Assembly (NCBI GenBank): GCA_020847855.1
Contig: JADLBH010000013.1
Span: 1 to 45,084, forward strand
Source: Fimbriimonadaceae bacterium
GTDB taxonomy: Bacteria; Armatimonadota; Fimbriimonadia; Fimbriimonadales; Fimbriimonadaceae
Direction of reading: 5' to 3'
DNA: 45,084 bases
Shown: in pieces, positions 7,951-16,364 of the stretch
How the letters are laid out: every line of letters starts with the position of its first letter
Numbering within the stretch: position 1 is the first letter of the stretch
The notes under the pieces: model-generated
What the model saw: the letters and a program-made list of their open reading frames with translations, nothing else
Database searches by the model: none
What the model was told of the DNA's origin: nothing
Translations under genes and position numbers: made by a program

Positions 7951-9000
7951 TTATGCCCTGCCGGGGTTGCGCAGACTCCGCCAGGAGTCGTGCAACCTTT
8001 GGCGCACGAATTCGGCGCGATGGCGGGCTGCGATCGCGGGGTCTTGGGTTCCAAAGACCTCCATCGTCGAGACCGACTCGTCCACCTCACGGGTGCGTTC
8101 GGGTGCGCCTTCCAGCCCGACCGAGCTTGCCCATCGGACCCAGGCGAATATCCTAAGCGCCTCGCGCAGGTCGAGCTCGGAGGAGGAAACGGCGGTCTCG
8201 ACCGCTTGGCGAAACTTGTCACGCAGTTCGGTGCGTGGAACCTCGGCGCGGGCCTCGCGCTCCTGCCGAAGGAGCAGTTCGCACGCCCCGACAAACTCGG
8301 GAAGGCTCAGCCGGGTCGTGCTGACTTGAAAAAAGGCACCGACCGCTCGGCTCGACTCCCCGAAGAGGCCACGCGCCGTCACCCCGCCCGTTCCGAGGGC
8401 TCGGAGCAAGGATTGGAGGCGCCGCCGGTGCGCGAGACCGATGAAGTGGAACAGGGCCGACCACCGTCCCGCGCCTCCGCAGTTGAACTCGCTCGCGGTG
8501 AGATAGCCCCAAGGCTCGGCATAGGCGAAGTTGAGTCTGGCCTCGAAGACCCTTAGGCAGTCGCTGGCGGCGACGCGGGCGGTTTGCGGGCTCCAGCCCC
8601 CGACGAGGGCTTGTATCCTCAAGTGGTCCTCCTCGTTCACCATGACGCTCAACGTCCGGGACTTGTCCAAAAGGATCTCCCTTCCCGGATTGCGGTGCTC
8701 AAAGTCGGAGGAGATGAGCCGCGAGCCCAGGAGATAGTCCCTTTCCGCGTCCGTGAGACGGCCCTGCGAGACCAAGCCCGCAGACTTCCCTGACTCGGTC
8801 ACGGCGTGGGCTACGAGATTCGCCTGCTCCACTGTGCAGTGGTGGGGAAACGGGATGCCACGAAGGTTACGGGCGTATCGGAACCGAGTACTGACGACGA
8901 CATCACCTTGAGGCGAGTCGGCGCCCAGCCACGCCGGGGCGGGCATGCTTCGCAGGACGCGCTTCTTCCAAGACTCCGAGCGTGTTCTCTCGGTGGGCAC
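7951..9000 (-). CDS. McsB-like ATP:guanido phosphotransferase (protein arginine kinase homologue)
   Basis: A 349-residue protein with the bacterial arginine-kinase catalytic domain: VVVSTRFRYARNLRGIPFP, the diagnostic VMVNEEDHLRIQ (catalytic Glu present) and RGLFGESSRAVGAFFQVST. McsB phosphorylates arginines on proteins to mark them for ClpCP or to control regulators. Two points are odd. The family's T-x-C-P-T-N-x-G active-site loop, followed by R-A-S-V-M, here reads TASEFNCGGAGRWSALFHF, so the conserved Cys position is Ala-Ser and RASVM is absent. Its usual partners mcsA, ctsR and clpC are not adjacent; it sits 18 bp after flhB. The fold is firm; activity is uncertain. Confidence 0.85.
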   Translation of the reverse strand: MPTERTRSESWKKRVLRSMPAPAWLGADSPQGDVVVSTRFRYARNLRGIPFPHHCTVEQANLVAHAVTESGKSAGLVSQGRLTDAERDYLLGSRLISSDFEHRNPGREILLDKSRTLSVMVNEEDHLRIQALVGGWSPQTARVAASDCLRVFEARLNFAYAEPWGYLTASEFNCGGAGRWSALFHFIGLAHRRRLQSLLRALGTGGVTARGLFGESSRAVGAFFQVSTTRLSLPEFVGACELLLRQEREARAEVPRTELRDKFRQAVETAVSSSELDLREALRIFAWVRWASSVGLEGAPERTREVDESVSTMEVFGTQDPAIAARHRAEFVRQRLHDSWRSLRNPGRA

Positions 9001-9018
9001 GGGGCCGAGTCTACTCGG

Positions 9019-10068
9019 CTACTGCTTGGCGCGCCGGAAGGTCTTGTAGACATAGGCGAGCAGCTCTGCGACGGGCAGGAAGAGGTCGCGCGGGATGGCA
9101 TCCCCAGCCTCGCACCGTTCGAAAAGCGCGCGAGCGATGGCACGGTTCTCGACGATGGGAAGGTCAACGTCGTGGGCGATCTCGCGCATTTTGAGTGCGA
9201 GGTAGTCCTTGCCCTTCGCGAGGATCACCGGGGCGTGCATCGTGCTCCGGTCGTATTCCACGGCGATGGCGTAGTGGGTTGGGTTCGTGATGAGGACGTC
9301 GGCTTGCTTGAGCCGAGTGGCCATACCGCCCTTGGCGAGCTTTCTGCGTCGATGCATCTGGGCCGACTTTAGCTCGGGGGAGCCCTCCATCTCCCTCATC
9401 TCGCGCTTGAGCTCGTCCTTGGTCATCATCATCTGTTTCTCGACCTGATATCGCTGAAAGACATAGTCGAGGATTCCAATCGCGAGCCAGACGATCCCGA
9501 ACCTGACGGTGAGGGTTTGGACGGCGTCTATCGTCGCGGAAGTGAGCGGGCCGGCGCCGAAGCCGCCCATGCCTGCGATTCGGGGCCACTCCGACTTGAC
9601 GAGCGCAGAGGTCGTGGAGCCGAGGAGGGCGAGCTTGACCAGGGCCTTGAGGCCCTCCACCGCCGCATGCTTGCTGAAGAGCCGCTTGAAGCCTTGGAGA
9701 GGGTTCACCCGCTCCCACTTCGGTTTGAGTCCCTCGGAGTGGAAGTGGACCCCGACCTGGCCGGAGACCACGACGGTGGCGACGAGGGCGAGGACGGCGA
9801 GGGGCGCGAAGAGCCCGACGCTCGCGCGCATCGCCCACCATGAGAGCGTGGCTTGCAACCCCGCCTCTGGGGCGGATCCCGCACGGGCCGCACCTTCTGT
9901 CGCGGTCTCCAATAGGAACCGACACACCTGGGGGATCGCGAACGAGGAGGCCAGGACGAGGAGCGCGCCGGTCAGGTCGTTCGATCGGGCGACCTGGCCC
10001 CGCTTTCGCGCTTCTTGCCTGCGCTTGTGGGTCGGTTTCTCGGTTCGCTCACCGGCGGTGGAGGACAT
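9019..10068 (-). CDS. flhB: Flagellar type III export switch protein FlhB
   Basis: A 349-residue inner-membrane component of the flagellar export gate that switches substrate class. It has the basic N-terminus (ERTEKPTHKRRQEARKRGQ), four hydrophobic segments, the conserved linker (QVEKQMMMTKDELKREMREM then EGSPELKSAQMHRRRKLA) and the self-cleavage motif NPTH with its Asn at residue 262. It is the last flagellar gene of the block, 4 bp after fliR. Confidence 0.97.
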   Translation of the reverse strand: MSSTAGERTEKPTHKRRQEARKRGQVARSNDLTGALLVLASSFAIPQVCRFLLETATEGAARAGSAPEAGLQATLSWWAMRASVGLFAPLAVLALVATVVVSGQVGVHFHSEGLKPKWERVNPLQGFKRLFSKHAAVEGLKALVKLALLGSTTSALVKSEWPRIAGMGGFGAGPLTSATIDAVQTLTVRFGIVWLAIGILDYVFQRYQVEKQMMMTKDELKREMREMEGSPELKSAQMHRRRKLAKGGMATRLKQADVLITNPTHYAIAVEYDRSTMHAPVILAKGKDYLALKMREIAHDVDLPIVENRAIARALFERCEAGDAIPRDLFLPVAELLAYVYKTFRRAKQ

Positions 10069-10072
10069 GCAT

Positions 10073-10792
10073 TCACCAAATGGTCAGGTTGGTCGCGATC
10101 GCCTTGGCGGCCAAAGCGAGGGCGGGGAGTCCTACGGCCACGATGCCAAGACCGACGACCAGCTTGGCGGGCAAGGCGAGGAAGTAGGGCTGGGCTTGGG
10201 GCACCGCTCGGGCGACGAGGGCGGAGGCGATGTCAATGAGGATGGTCGCCGAGATCACCGGGGCCGCAATCTGCACGGCCGCGATGGTTGCGGTTTGAAG
10301 GGTGATCGCGACGATCTCCATGACGCCGTGGAGGCCCTCCACCGGAGGGTTGGAGGTGAGTCCGCGAATCACGAGGTGATGTCCGTCCGTGACGAAGACG
10401 AGGACCGAGGCGAGGATGGCGTGGAACTGACCGAGAGGGGCAGAGACCGAGCCCAGCGCAGGGTTCAAGAGTTGGGCCGAACCGGTGCCGATTTGAAGGT
10501 CCATCACGTTCCCAGCCGCTTGGAAGGCCCAGACCACTGCCTGGATGCTCAGCGCGGTGAGGAGTCCGAAGCCAATCGCCCCCAAAACCCCGAGGACCAT
10601 CGAGGCCATTTCCAGCGGAACCTGCTTGGGGCCAGGCACGACGGGGAGCAGCGCCCACGTGAGGATCACGGCGGAGAAGACCCGGATCATGGGGGGCACG
10701 AGGTTTCCGAGCATGGGCAGTGCGAGCACGAGCGCCGATGTCTTTGCAAAGAGGAGCACGCCTGACCAAACGGTGAGACTATCGAGGCTCAT
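10073..10792 (-). CDS. fliR: Flagellar export gate protein FliR
   Basis: A 239-residue membrane protein of the FliP-FliQ-FliR export gate. It has six or so hydrophobic helices with family features such as FQAAGNVMDLQIGTGSAQLLNP and the C-terminal PQAQPYFLALPAKLVVGL. The ATG at 10792 is chosen because it overlaps the fliQ stop (ATGA). Upstream in-frame codons fall inside fliQ and do not resemble FliR. Confidence 0.95.
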   Translation of the reverse strand: MSLDSLTVWSGVLLFAKTSALVLALPMLGNLVPPMIRVFSAVILTWALLPVVPGPKQVPLEMASMVLGVLGAIGFGLLTALSIQAVVWAFQAAGNVMDLQIGTGSAQLLNPALGSVSAPLGQFHAILASVLVFVTDGHHLVIRGLTSNPPVEGLHGVMEIVAITLQTATIAAVQIAAPVISATILIDIASALVARAVPQAQPYFLALPAKLVVGLGIVAVGLPALALAAKAIATNLTIW

Positions 10793-11058
10793 TGCCCGAT
10801 CTGTCCGGCGCTCTGGAAACAGAGCAGGGTGAACTTCACGAGGCTCTGGAGCATCCATGCACCCATCCCCAACACCACCCCGCAGACCGCGATGAGCTTC
10901 GGGACGTAGGTGACGGTGGGCTCCTGGATCTGGGTCACGGCCTGGAAGACGCTCACCACGATGCCGACGAGAAGGCTCACGCCGAGCAGGGGCAGGGAGA
11001 CCATCATGCCCACCTGCAGCCCTTGCCGTGCCGCATCCATGACCAGGGACTCGTTCAA
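10789..11058 (-). CDS. fliQ: Flagellar export gate protein FliQ
   Basis: An 89-residue protein with two transmembrane hairpin helices. It matches FliQ closely (PLLGVSLLVGIVVSVFQAVTQ then IQEPTVTYVPKLIAV). It overlaps both fliP and fliR by 4 bp. Confidence 0.97.
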   Translation of the reverse strand: MNESLVMDAARQGLQVGMMVSLPLLGVSLLVGIVVSVFQAVTQIQEPTVTYVPKLIAVCGVVLGMGAWMLQSLVKFTLLCFQSAGQIGQ

Positions 11059-11810
11059 GGCGAGTACCCCGCGAGGATGGCTTGGACCAGGACGTGCCAG
11101 CCGTTGGCGAGCACGAAGACGAGCAGCTTGACGGGAAGCGAGACGACGGTAGGGGGCATCATCATCATGCCCATCCCCATCAGGACGCTCGCAACGATGA
11201 GATCAATCATCACGAAGGGCACAAAGATGAAGAACCCGACCACGAAGGCGGTTTTGAGCTCACTGATCACGAACGCAGGGACAAGACTGCCGAAGGCAAC
11301 CTCCTCGCGCGATCGGGGCCGTTCCTTTCGGATGTCGGTGAAGAGCCGAAGATCGCTCTCGTAGGTGTTCTTGAGCATGAAGTCGCGAATGGGGACTTGG
11401 CCACGCTTCACGGCTTCGTCGAAGGTGATGGGGTTTTCCTTCCGCATGTAGGGCTGGAGCGCGGTCTCGTTCACCTGCTCGAACGTCGGGCCCATCACGA
11501 AGAACGTGAGGAAGAGGCTGAGGCCGACGATCACCTGGTTGGGCGGGATGGACTGCGTCCCCAGGGCGGAGCGGACAAGGCTCAACACGATGACGATTCG
11601 GGTGAATGCGGTGGTGAGGATCAGCAGCGCGGGTGCGAGGCTCAGCACGGTGAGAAGGGCAAGGATCTGGAGCGAGGCAGACACCTCGTTCTGACCCTGT
11701 GCCTGGCCCACGCCGAGTTGAATGCTGGGGACGTTCACGCCTTGCGGGACGGCGAGAGCGGCCGCGAGGAGTATCGCTAGCACGGAGGCGAGTCTGAGGC
11801 CGCGGTTCAC
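11055..11810 (-). CDS. fliP: Flagellar export gate protein FliP
   Basis: A 251-residue membrane protein with a cleavable-type N-terminal hydrophobic segment. The conserved FliP core follows (SLAPALLILTTAFTRIVIVL, RSALGTQSIPPNQVIVGLSL, FLTFFVMGPTFEQVNETALQ, then LVPAFVISELKTAFVVGFFI and MMMPPTVVSLPVKLLVFVL). The start is the GTG that overlaps the fliO stop as GTGA. The longer open frame upstream is not FliP-like. Confidence 0.96.
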   Translation of the reverse strand: MNRGLRLASVLAILLAAALAVPQGVNVPSIQLGVGQAQGQNEVSASLQILALLTVLSLAPALLILTTAFTRIVIVLSLVRSALGTQSIPPNQVIVGLSLFLTFFVMGPTFEQVNETALQPYMRKENPITFDEAVKRGQVPIRDFMLKNTYESDLRLFTDIRKERPRSREEVAFGSLVPAFVISELKTAFVVGFFIFVPFVMIDLIVASVLMGMGMMMMPPTVVSLPVKLLVFVLANGWHVLVQAILAGYSP

Positions 11811-12214
11811 TTCAGCTGGAGGCGCTCCCACCGTGCCTGGGCCACGGGATCGGCATGTACCGTCGGCTCGACTTGGTCGAGTACATCGAGGAAGGACTCG
11901 CTCTTGTGCTCGCTGGGAAGCTCGGTGAGGAACGTCAGGCTTTGGGCGGTCACGCCCACGAGGCAGGTCTTGCCTCGCGCCTCCACGATCGCGACCTGAC
12001 CACCGCCGAGCAGCGCGGTCTCCTTGATGATGAGTTGGCTGCCCGGCTTTGCCGTGCCCACAATGCCTTTCCGCACGATCCACCTCGCGGCCAAGGCAAG
12101 GAGCGCGAGCACCACGATGACCGGGATCCATGCCGAACCCCCTTGGGCGGGCGACGCTGCTGGCATGTCGCTCTTTGTGCCCAGTGCTTGACCCAAGGTG
12201 GAGAGGAGGAGCAT
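11807..12214 (-). CDS. fliO: Flagellar biosynthesis protein FliO
   Basis: A 135-residue protein with one transmembrane helix (about residues 29-46, WIPVIVVLALLALAARWIV) and a small cytoplasmic domain with the FliO pattern LIIKETALLGGGQVAIVEAR followed by CLVGVTAQSLTFL. FliO helps assemble the FliP ring. Its ATG shares one base with the fliY stop (TAATG). Position and fold agree; sequence conservation in this family is low. Confidence 0.88.
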   Translation of the reverse strand: MLLLSTLGQALGTKSDMPAASPAQGGSAWIPVIVVLALLALAARWIVRKGIVGTAKPGSQLIIKETALLGGGQVAIVEARGKTCLVGVTAQSLTFLTELPSEHKSESFLDVLDQVEPTVHADPVAQARWERLQLK

Positions 12215-13005
12215 TAGGCCGCCTCGCTGCTCTTTCGGTCGGCGGGCTTCATGATCTCGGTGATGCGGACTCCGAAATTGTCGTCAATCACGACGACCTC
12301 GCCCTTCGCGACGAGGTGACCGTTCAGGAGCACCTCAACCGGTTCGCCCGCCGCCTTGTCAATCTCGACGATGGAGCCGGGCCCCAGATCCACCACGTCG
12401 CGGACCGGGATTTTGACCCGGCCGATCTCGACGCTGAGCTCCAGGGGTACGTCGAAGAGGAGTCCCAGGTCGCTGGTGACTCCCTCCATCGTCTTGCGGG
12501 CAGGAGGTTCGGCGTCCTCTCCGCAGATCGTTGCGCACGAGGCGGCATCCAGGATGAGGGACACCGTTCCGGAGCCGTTCTCACCCGTGGCTTTCGCGAT
12601 CAACCGGATGGTGGGGCCATCGGCCCGGAACTCGTCCGGAAGCGAGCCGAGCGGGCCCGTGACTGTGACTTTGCCGAGCGAGGGCGAGTCGCCGGATGGA
12701 TCGCTCAGGCCCGCGCACACTCCTTTCGCGATGGCTTCCAAGATCTCGCTCCATGCCTCTGGGGAGGGTGCTAGCGCAAAAGCGGCGCACGAAGCCTCGG
12801 GGATGCAGAAGATGCCGGTACCGAGACCGGTGAGCGAGATCGTCGCCACGACCGCTGACGAGGCCACTTCCTGGAGCAAGGAGTCCTGATCCGGTTCGAG
12901 CAGTTCCATGGGGGCCAAGCCAACCGTGGGGCCCCCGGCATCGGTCACAGCACGGGCGACAGAGGTCCATAGTGCGGATTGAAGTTGGGTGAATAGCTGC
13001 GTCAT
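12214..13005 (-). CDS. fliY: Flagellar motor switch protein FliY (FliN-domain)
   Basis: A 263-residue switch protein. The C-terminal ~75 residues are a clear FliN/SpoA domain (LLFDVPLELSVEIGRVKIPV, VVDLGPGSIVEIDKAAGEPV and VLLNGHLVAKGEVVVIDDNF). The N-terminal ~170 residues take the place of the CheC-like domain of FliY. There, the phosphatase signature E-x2-N of CheC/FliY is not visible in EILEAIAKGVCAGLS, so CheY-P phosphatase activity is doubtful. The ATG overlaps the fliM stop (ATGA). Confidence 0.9.
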   Translation of the reverse strand: MTQLFTQLQSALWTSVARAVTDAGGPTVGLAPMELLEPDQDSLLQEVASSAVVATISLTGLGTGIFCIPEASCAAFALAPSPEAWSEILEAIAKGVCAGLSDPSGDSPSLGKVTVTGPLGSLPDEFRADGPTIRLIAKATGENGSGTVSLILDAASCATICGEDAEPPARKTMEGVTSDLGLLFDVPLELSVEIGRVKIPVRDVVDLGPGSIVEIDKAAGEPVEVLLNGHLVAKGEVVVIDDNFGVRITEIMKPADRKSSEAA

Positions 13006-14024
13006 AGGGTTGTTTCGGTCGTGGCCCCGGTCTCGGGGGTCGTCGTCACGGTGAATGCGAGGTTGGAGCCGTCGAGGGCCATCTTGCCAAAGTGCAGGGG
13101 GATGCCCTGTACGAGGAGGATGAGGTCTTGATCCACCTTATGGTTGAGGGGTATTACCTGCCCGACCTGGATTTTGGTGAAGTCTTCAAAGCGGATCGGG
13201 GTGGGGGTCATGCGGATCGCACACGAGACGTCCACACCTCGAATCATGGAATCGAGCGCACTGTCCGCCTTGCGAGCTTGCTTGCGGTTTCCGGCGGCGA
13301 TCCATCGGTTGCCGCTCAAGCGAGAGGTGACGCCCTTGAGCATCGTGTACGGGATGCAGAGGCTCAGTGCGCCCCGCGTGTCCTCCATCCTCACCTCGAA
13401 CAGGCTGCTGATGACGATGTCGCTGGGCGGTGAGATCTGAACAAACTGGGAGCTCACCTCGATGCCGTCCACCTTGGGCTCGATGGCGGCAAGCCCTTCC
13501 CATGCGGCGACAAGGCACTGACAAAGGTGGCTGACGAGCTCGCGGACGAGCGGGGCCTCGATGTCGGTGAAGATTTGCCGTGCGAAGGGCCTTCCTGGCC
13601 CTCCGAGCAACCGGTCCACCATGGAAAACGCGACCGGGAACTCGATCTCCAGCACTGCTTGGCCTTGGAGTGGCGGCAAGGAGAGGAGGATGAACGCAGA
13701 ACTGCTGATTCCACGAAGGTATTCCTCATAGGGGACTTGCTCCAGGGTGACGAGCTCGAACGAGACGGGCATGCGCAGGTTCGCGGCCAGGCTCGATCCT
13801 GCGAGGCGGCCAAAGCCCTCGTTGATCATTTGGAGCGTGCGCAACTGCTCCTTGCTGAACTTGTCCGGGCGACGGAAGTCGTAGACCTCGTAGGCGACCA
13901 CCCCTCGTGTTCGCTGGGGCCTACTCTCGCTCTGGGTTGGGCGACGGACGGGGGTCCCCTCTGCCTCGGAGGAGAGGGTTCCGATCAGCGATTCGATCTC
14001 GGCCTTGGAAAGTACGTCGGACAC
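13002..14024 (-). CDS. fliM: Flagellar motor switch protein FliM
   Basis: A 340-residue rotor C-ring protein. The N-terminal CheY-P-binding segment (VLSKAEIESLIGTL) corresponds to LSQxEIDALL of other FliM. The middle domain has YDFRRPDKFSKEQLRTLQMI and the C-terminal SpoA domain carries IQVGQVIPLNHKVDQDLIL. It is the first flagellar gene of the minus-strand block. The preceding 99 bp hold a hairpin at 14046-14061 and no sigma-54-type site with correct spacing. Confidence 0.96.
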   Translation of the reverse strand: MSDVLSKAEIESLIGTLSSEAEGTPVRRPTQSESRPQRTRGVVAYEVYDFRRPDKFSKEQLRTLQMINEGFGRLAGSSLAANLRMPVSFELVTLEQVPYEEYLRGISSSAFILLSLPPLQGQAVLEIEFPVAFSMVDRLLGGPGRPFARQIFTDIEAPLVRELVSHLCQCLVAAWEGLAAIEPKVDGIEVSSQFVQISPPSDIVISSLFEVRMEDTRGALSLCIPYTMLKGVTSRLSGNRWIAAGNRKQARKADSALDSMIRGVDVSCAIRMTPTPIRFEDFTKIQVGQVIPLNHKVDQDLILLVQGIPLHFGKMALDGSNLAFTVTTTPETGATTETTL

Positions 14025-14045
14025 AGCTTGCCTCGAACCCGCGCA

Positions 14046-14061
14046 CCCGCAAGAGTGCGGG
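14046..14061 (-). other. Hairpin in the fliM leader
   Basis: CCCGCA and TGCGGG arms (6 bp, all but one pair GC) are separated by a 4-nt loop, 22 bp upstream of fliM. No T-run follows, so it is not an obvious intrinsic terminator. It may shield or stabilise the fliM leader. Confidence 0.4.
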
Positions 14062-14123
14062 CACGAGCCGGTTCGACAGGTGGGTTATCGGGCTGGTTCC
14101 GGTTTCCTGGAGGTCTGAGCAGG

Positions 14124-15197
14124 CTAGTTGGTCACAACCGCCTCGTTTCGGAGTGTGACCTTCGCCCAGCCACCGGCTCTGGCGAGGATCGTTCCGCCTT
14201 CGAGCTTGCCCTTGCCCAAGGGGATCCAGATCGGCTTGCCCGCGAGCTCGGCGGGCACGGATGGCTTCCACTCGGCCACTTCGGCGGTCGCCGCTAGGAT
14301 CGCGCGTTCGTACGCCGAAGGGGATTGGTCGTCCGGCAGCACGAGCGAGCGGGCGAACACCGATCTCGGAAGGATGCTCTCGGCGAGTAGCGCGAGGCCG
14401 AGGTAGGCGTCGAACCCCTCTTGTCCCCCGGCGGCGAGATCGGCGGATCTCGGCCCTTGGACTGCCGCGGCCAAGACGAGCGGGGTTACATTCTTGCCCA
14501 CGTACTCTTGGAGTTGGTCGAGTGTTGCCCCCATCGTGTCGGAAGGGGTGGCCTTGCCCAGCGCTAGGGCTTGAGCCATGCGCCGGAGATAGATTCGCTC
14601 ACCCAGGTCGCCGTTCGCCCACTCTTCAGGCCCCTTGGCGATCCTCACGGGTGGGAGCGTGGCGTGTCCATACTCGTGCGCGAGCTCACGGGCCCACTCG
14701 ATGCGGCTGGAGAGGCCTTTCACGTCGTAGACGTGGATCGTGTTCACCTTGGCGGCACTGCCGCCGGGCAGGGAGTCGTCCTTGTCCACCGTGGCCCGCT
14801 GGAGCGCGCCAGGGTCGCCGCCGTCGCACAGGTACACGTCCACGGTTCGGGAAGGGAACTCGACACCGTGGTCCAATCGGAAGCTCGTTCGGTTGATCTC
14901 GACCAATCGAAGCAGGAAGCGGGTAACGCCGACGCTCACGTCCTCCTCCGGCTTCCCCTCCAAGGACTGCCTAAAAACTCGGAACCGAGGCGCGAACTCG
15001 CCGTTGCCCTCCACCATGCCGGTGACGGTTCTAGGGAATACCCACTCGTGGATGGGTGAGCGTTTTGGCCGTTCCAAGGGGGCCAGGGGCACCCGGATCG
15101 CCGACTTGGTGGGGGGTGTGAGAATCCCTTCCACTTCGAACCAGGCGAAGTCCGCCTGGGCTTGGAGGGCGAGTCCGGCGATGAGCGCGAAGGTCAT
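14124..15197 (-). CDS. Putative secreted metallopeptidase (HEYGH motif)
   Basis: A 357-residue exported protein of no family I can name. A signal peptide (MTFALIAGLALQAQA) leads to a largely beta N-terminal region and then ARELAHEYGHATLPP, which holds an HExxH zinc-protease motif. The third zinc ligand is not certain. The likely start is the ATG that overlaps the trxB stop by 4 bp (ATGA), rather than an upstream in-frame ATG within trxB. The gene lies between trxB and fliM on the same strand. Confidence 0.7.
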   Translation of the reverse strand: MTFALIAGLALQAQADFAWFEVEGILTPPTKSAIRVPLAPLERPKRSPIHEWVFPRTVTGMVEGNGEFAPRFRVFRQSLEGKPEEDVSVGVTRFLLRLVEINRTSFRLDHGVEFPSRTVDVYLCDGGDPGALQRATVDKDDSLPGGSAAKVNTIHVYDVKGLSSRIEWARELAHEYGHATLPPVRIAKGPEEWANGDLGERIYLRRMAQALALGKATPSDTMGATLDQLQEYVGKNVTPLVLAAAVQGPRSADLAAGGQEGFDAYLGLALLAESILPRSVFARSLVLPDDQSPSAYERAILAATAEVAEWKPSVPAELAGKPIWIPLGKGKLEGGTILARAGGWAKVTLRNEAVVTN

Positions 15198-16132
15198 GCG
15201 TGATCCAAGGCTTCCAAGTACCGCTCGGCCTCGATGGCGGCCATGCACCCCGTGCCGGCGGCGGTGACGGCTTGCCGATAGACTCGGTCGGTCACGTCAC
15301 CACAAGCAAAGACGCCTGGGATCTTGGTCCGTGTCGAGCCAGGCTCGACGATCAAGTATCCGAGTGCGTCGGTTTCAAGGTACGGGGTGAAGACTTGCGA
15401 GTTCGGTTGGTGGCCTATCGCCACGAACACCCCCTCGATCGGCAGTTCCTCGTTGGGTCCTCCTGTAGTGTCTTCCAGGATCATCCCAGTGACCTTTCGC
15501 GGTGGCCCTTCCGTGCCCGTCACCTCGAGGAGAGCGCGGTTCCAAGCGAAGGAGATCTTGGGGTGGTCGAGGGCGCGTTGTTGCATGATCTTGCTTGCAC
15601 GGAGGGTGTCTCGCCTGTGAACCACGGTTACGTGCTCGGCGTGGCGAGTGAGGTACACGGCCTCCTCCATAGCCGTGTCGCCGCCACCGATGACGGCGAC
15701 CCTTTTTCCACGGAAAAAGAAGCCATCGCACGTTGCACAGGCGCTCACGCCATGCCCGCCGAACTCGACCTCGCCCTTGGCCCCCGTCCATTTGGCGCTC
15801 GCCCCGGTCGAGACGATCACGGATCGAGCGAGGTAGTGGTCCTCGCCGCACCAGACTTGGAACGGCGATCCTTCGAGTACGACCCGGTCCACGGTCTCGT
15901 GCTTGACGGTCGTGCCGAACCGCTCGGCCTGCTTCTGAAAGAGCTCCATGAGCTCGGGGCCGAGGATCCCGTCGGGGAATCCGGGGTAGTTCTCCACGTC
16001 GGTCGTGATCATCAGTTGCCCACCCGGCTCGGGCCCTGCGAGCATGAGGGGCGCGAGATTGGCGCGGGCGGCATAGACAGCGGCCGTATACCCAGCGGGT
16101 CCGGAACCGATGATCACGACGTCATGGGTCAT
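15194..16132 (-). CDS. trxB: Thioredoxin-disulfide reductase
   Basis: A 312-residue flavoprotein that passes electrons from NADPH to thioredoxin. The FAD motif is VVIIGSGPAGYTAAVYAARA, the redox pair CATC sits in GVSACATCDGFFFRG, the NADPH motif is VAVIGGGDTAMEEA, and the C-terminal FAD-contacting motif is GVFACGDVTDRVYRQAVTAA. Both a GTG (16135) and an ATG (16132) are possible starts; the ATG is taken. A strong palindrome followed by CTCTTTT lies 20-45 bp upstream on the same strand. Confidence 0.96.
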   Translation of the reverse strand: MTHDVVIIGSGPAGYTAAVYAARANLAPLMLAGPEPGGQLMITTDVENYPGFPDGILGPELMELFQKQAERFGTTVKHETVDRVVLEGSPFQVWCGEDHYLARSVIVSTGASAKWTGAKGEVEFGGHGVSACATCDGFFFRGKRVAVIGGGDTAMEEAVYLTRHAEHVTVVHRRDTLRASKIMQQRALDHPKISFAWNRALLEVTGTEGPPRKVTGMILEDTTGGPNEELPIEGVFVAIGHQPNSQVFTPYLETDALGYLIVEPGSTRTKIPGVFACGDVTDRVYRQAVTAAGTGCMAAIEAERYLEALDHA

Positions 16133-16156
16133 CACTCCGACGGTACCGAAAAGAGG

Positions 16157-16178
16157 GCGGCCGCCCTAGGGCGGCCGC
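16157..16178 (-). promoter_or_regulatory. Perfect 22-bp GC palindrome in the trxB leader
   Basis: The 22 bases are a perfect inverted repeat. As RNA it folds to a 9-bp stem (GCGGCCGCC/GGCGGCCGC) with loop CTAG. On the minus strand it is followed by CTCTTTT before the trxB start, so it resembles an intrinsic terminator placed in a leader (an attenuator). No minus-strand gene ends here. It could instead be a protein-binding operator between the divergent genes. Confidence 0.5.
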
Positions 16179-16364
16179 ATGACGCAACGAATGTATTCTA
16201 AGAGTGGGCCGGCGACACCGCCAAGGGGAGAGCAAGAGCGGAGCACCGAGCCCAATCCTTAGATACCGAAACGCACCTCCATGTTCCGTGCCAATCTCGA
16301 TGGTACCAAGGCGGGGGCAACTCCGGCATTTCCGTCGGGACGTCTCGTCCCCCGGTCTCCGAAG

